A DNA stretch of 5,582 nucleotides from the NCBI RefSeq assembly GCF_000193735.1, contig NZ_AEPF01000004.1, positions 1 through 5,582 on the forward strand, read 5' to 3'. The translations under genes were made by a program, and so were the position numbers. Origin of the DNA: Neisseria sicca 4320 (lineage in GTDB: Bacteria > Pseudomonadota > Gammaproteobacteria > Burkholderiales > Neisseriaceae). The notes under the pieces are model-generated. The model had not been told where the DNA came from and made no database searches. It worked only from the letters and a program-made list of their open reading frames with translations. Positions 5,519-5,582 of this stretch are shown piece after piece; position 1 is the stretch's first letter, and the number at the start of each line of letters is the position of its first letter.

Positions 5519-5582
5519 CTTGCGAGAAAAGCACTTGCCTTTATCCTTACTCAAGTCTTCCATTTGAATGGATCAAAAAGGT
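5519..5582. other. Non-coding end of window
   Basis: These 64 bases follow the TAG stop of the membrane-protein gene. There is no uptake-sequence hairpin and no convincing terminator. A small palindrome, TCCATT-TG-AATGGA (5559-5572), is followed by CAAAAAGG. The end of this transcription unit probably lies beyond the window. Confidence 0.6.

Noticed and set aside
5559..5572. Palindrome TCCATT-TG-AATGGA as a terminator
   Set aside because: Six AT-rich pairs with a two-base loop and no T-run; too weak to call.

Overview
The window looks like chromosomal DNA of a commensal Neisseria. The main evidence is the 12-base DNA uptake sequence AGGTCGTCTGAA: four perfect copies and two 11/12 copies, several arranged as inverted pairs. 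This is the dialect I recall for the N. mucosa / N. sicca / N. subflava side of the genus, not the ATGCCGTCTGAA or GCCGTCTGAA form of meningococcus and gonococcus. A degenerate Correia-like (CREE/NEMIS) mini-element supports the genus. The species assignment is inference.

Layout. Bases 1-18 hold one uptake sequence, probably one arm of a terminator that continues outside the window. Bases 44-2071 (minus strand) encode a BetT-type BCCT transporter for choline or betaine, most likely starting at a TTG codon behind a near-perfect Shine-Dalgarno sequence. Bases 2072-2544 are a 473-base divergent intergenic region. It holds a good sigma-70-like promoter for betT, a ~280-base betT leader containing the Correia-like remnant, an inverted pair of uptake sequences and a likely nadE promoter. 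Bases 2545-3336 (plus) encode ammonia-dependent NAD synthetase NadE, followed by a textbook terminator built from an inverted uptake-sequence pair (3339-3376). Bases 3377-3493 carry promoter-like sequences and a perfect 10-bp inverted repeat just before the third gene. Bases 3494-5518 (plus) encode a large membrane protein of the family usually annotated 'site-specific recombinase Gcr' (SpecificRecomb family), although no recombinase motif is visible. Bases 5519-5582 contain nothing I can assign.

The three genes look like separate transcription units with unrelated jobs: osmoprotectant import, the last step of NAD synthesis, and an uncharacterised membrane protein. I see no prophage, CRISPR array, toxin-antitoxin pair or complete insertion sequence. 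The most interesting material is regulatory and repetitive: the Correia-like remnant in the betT leader, the uptake-sequence hairpin in a place where no gene ends, and the inverted repeat before the membrane-protein gene. The doubtful functional label of that membrane protein is also worth attention.
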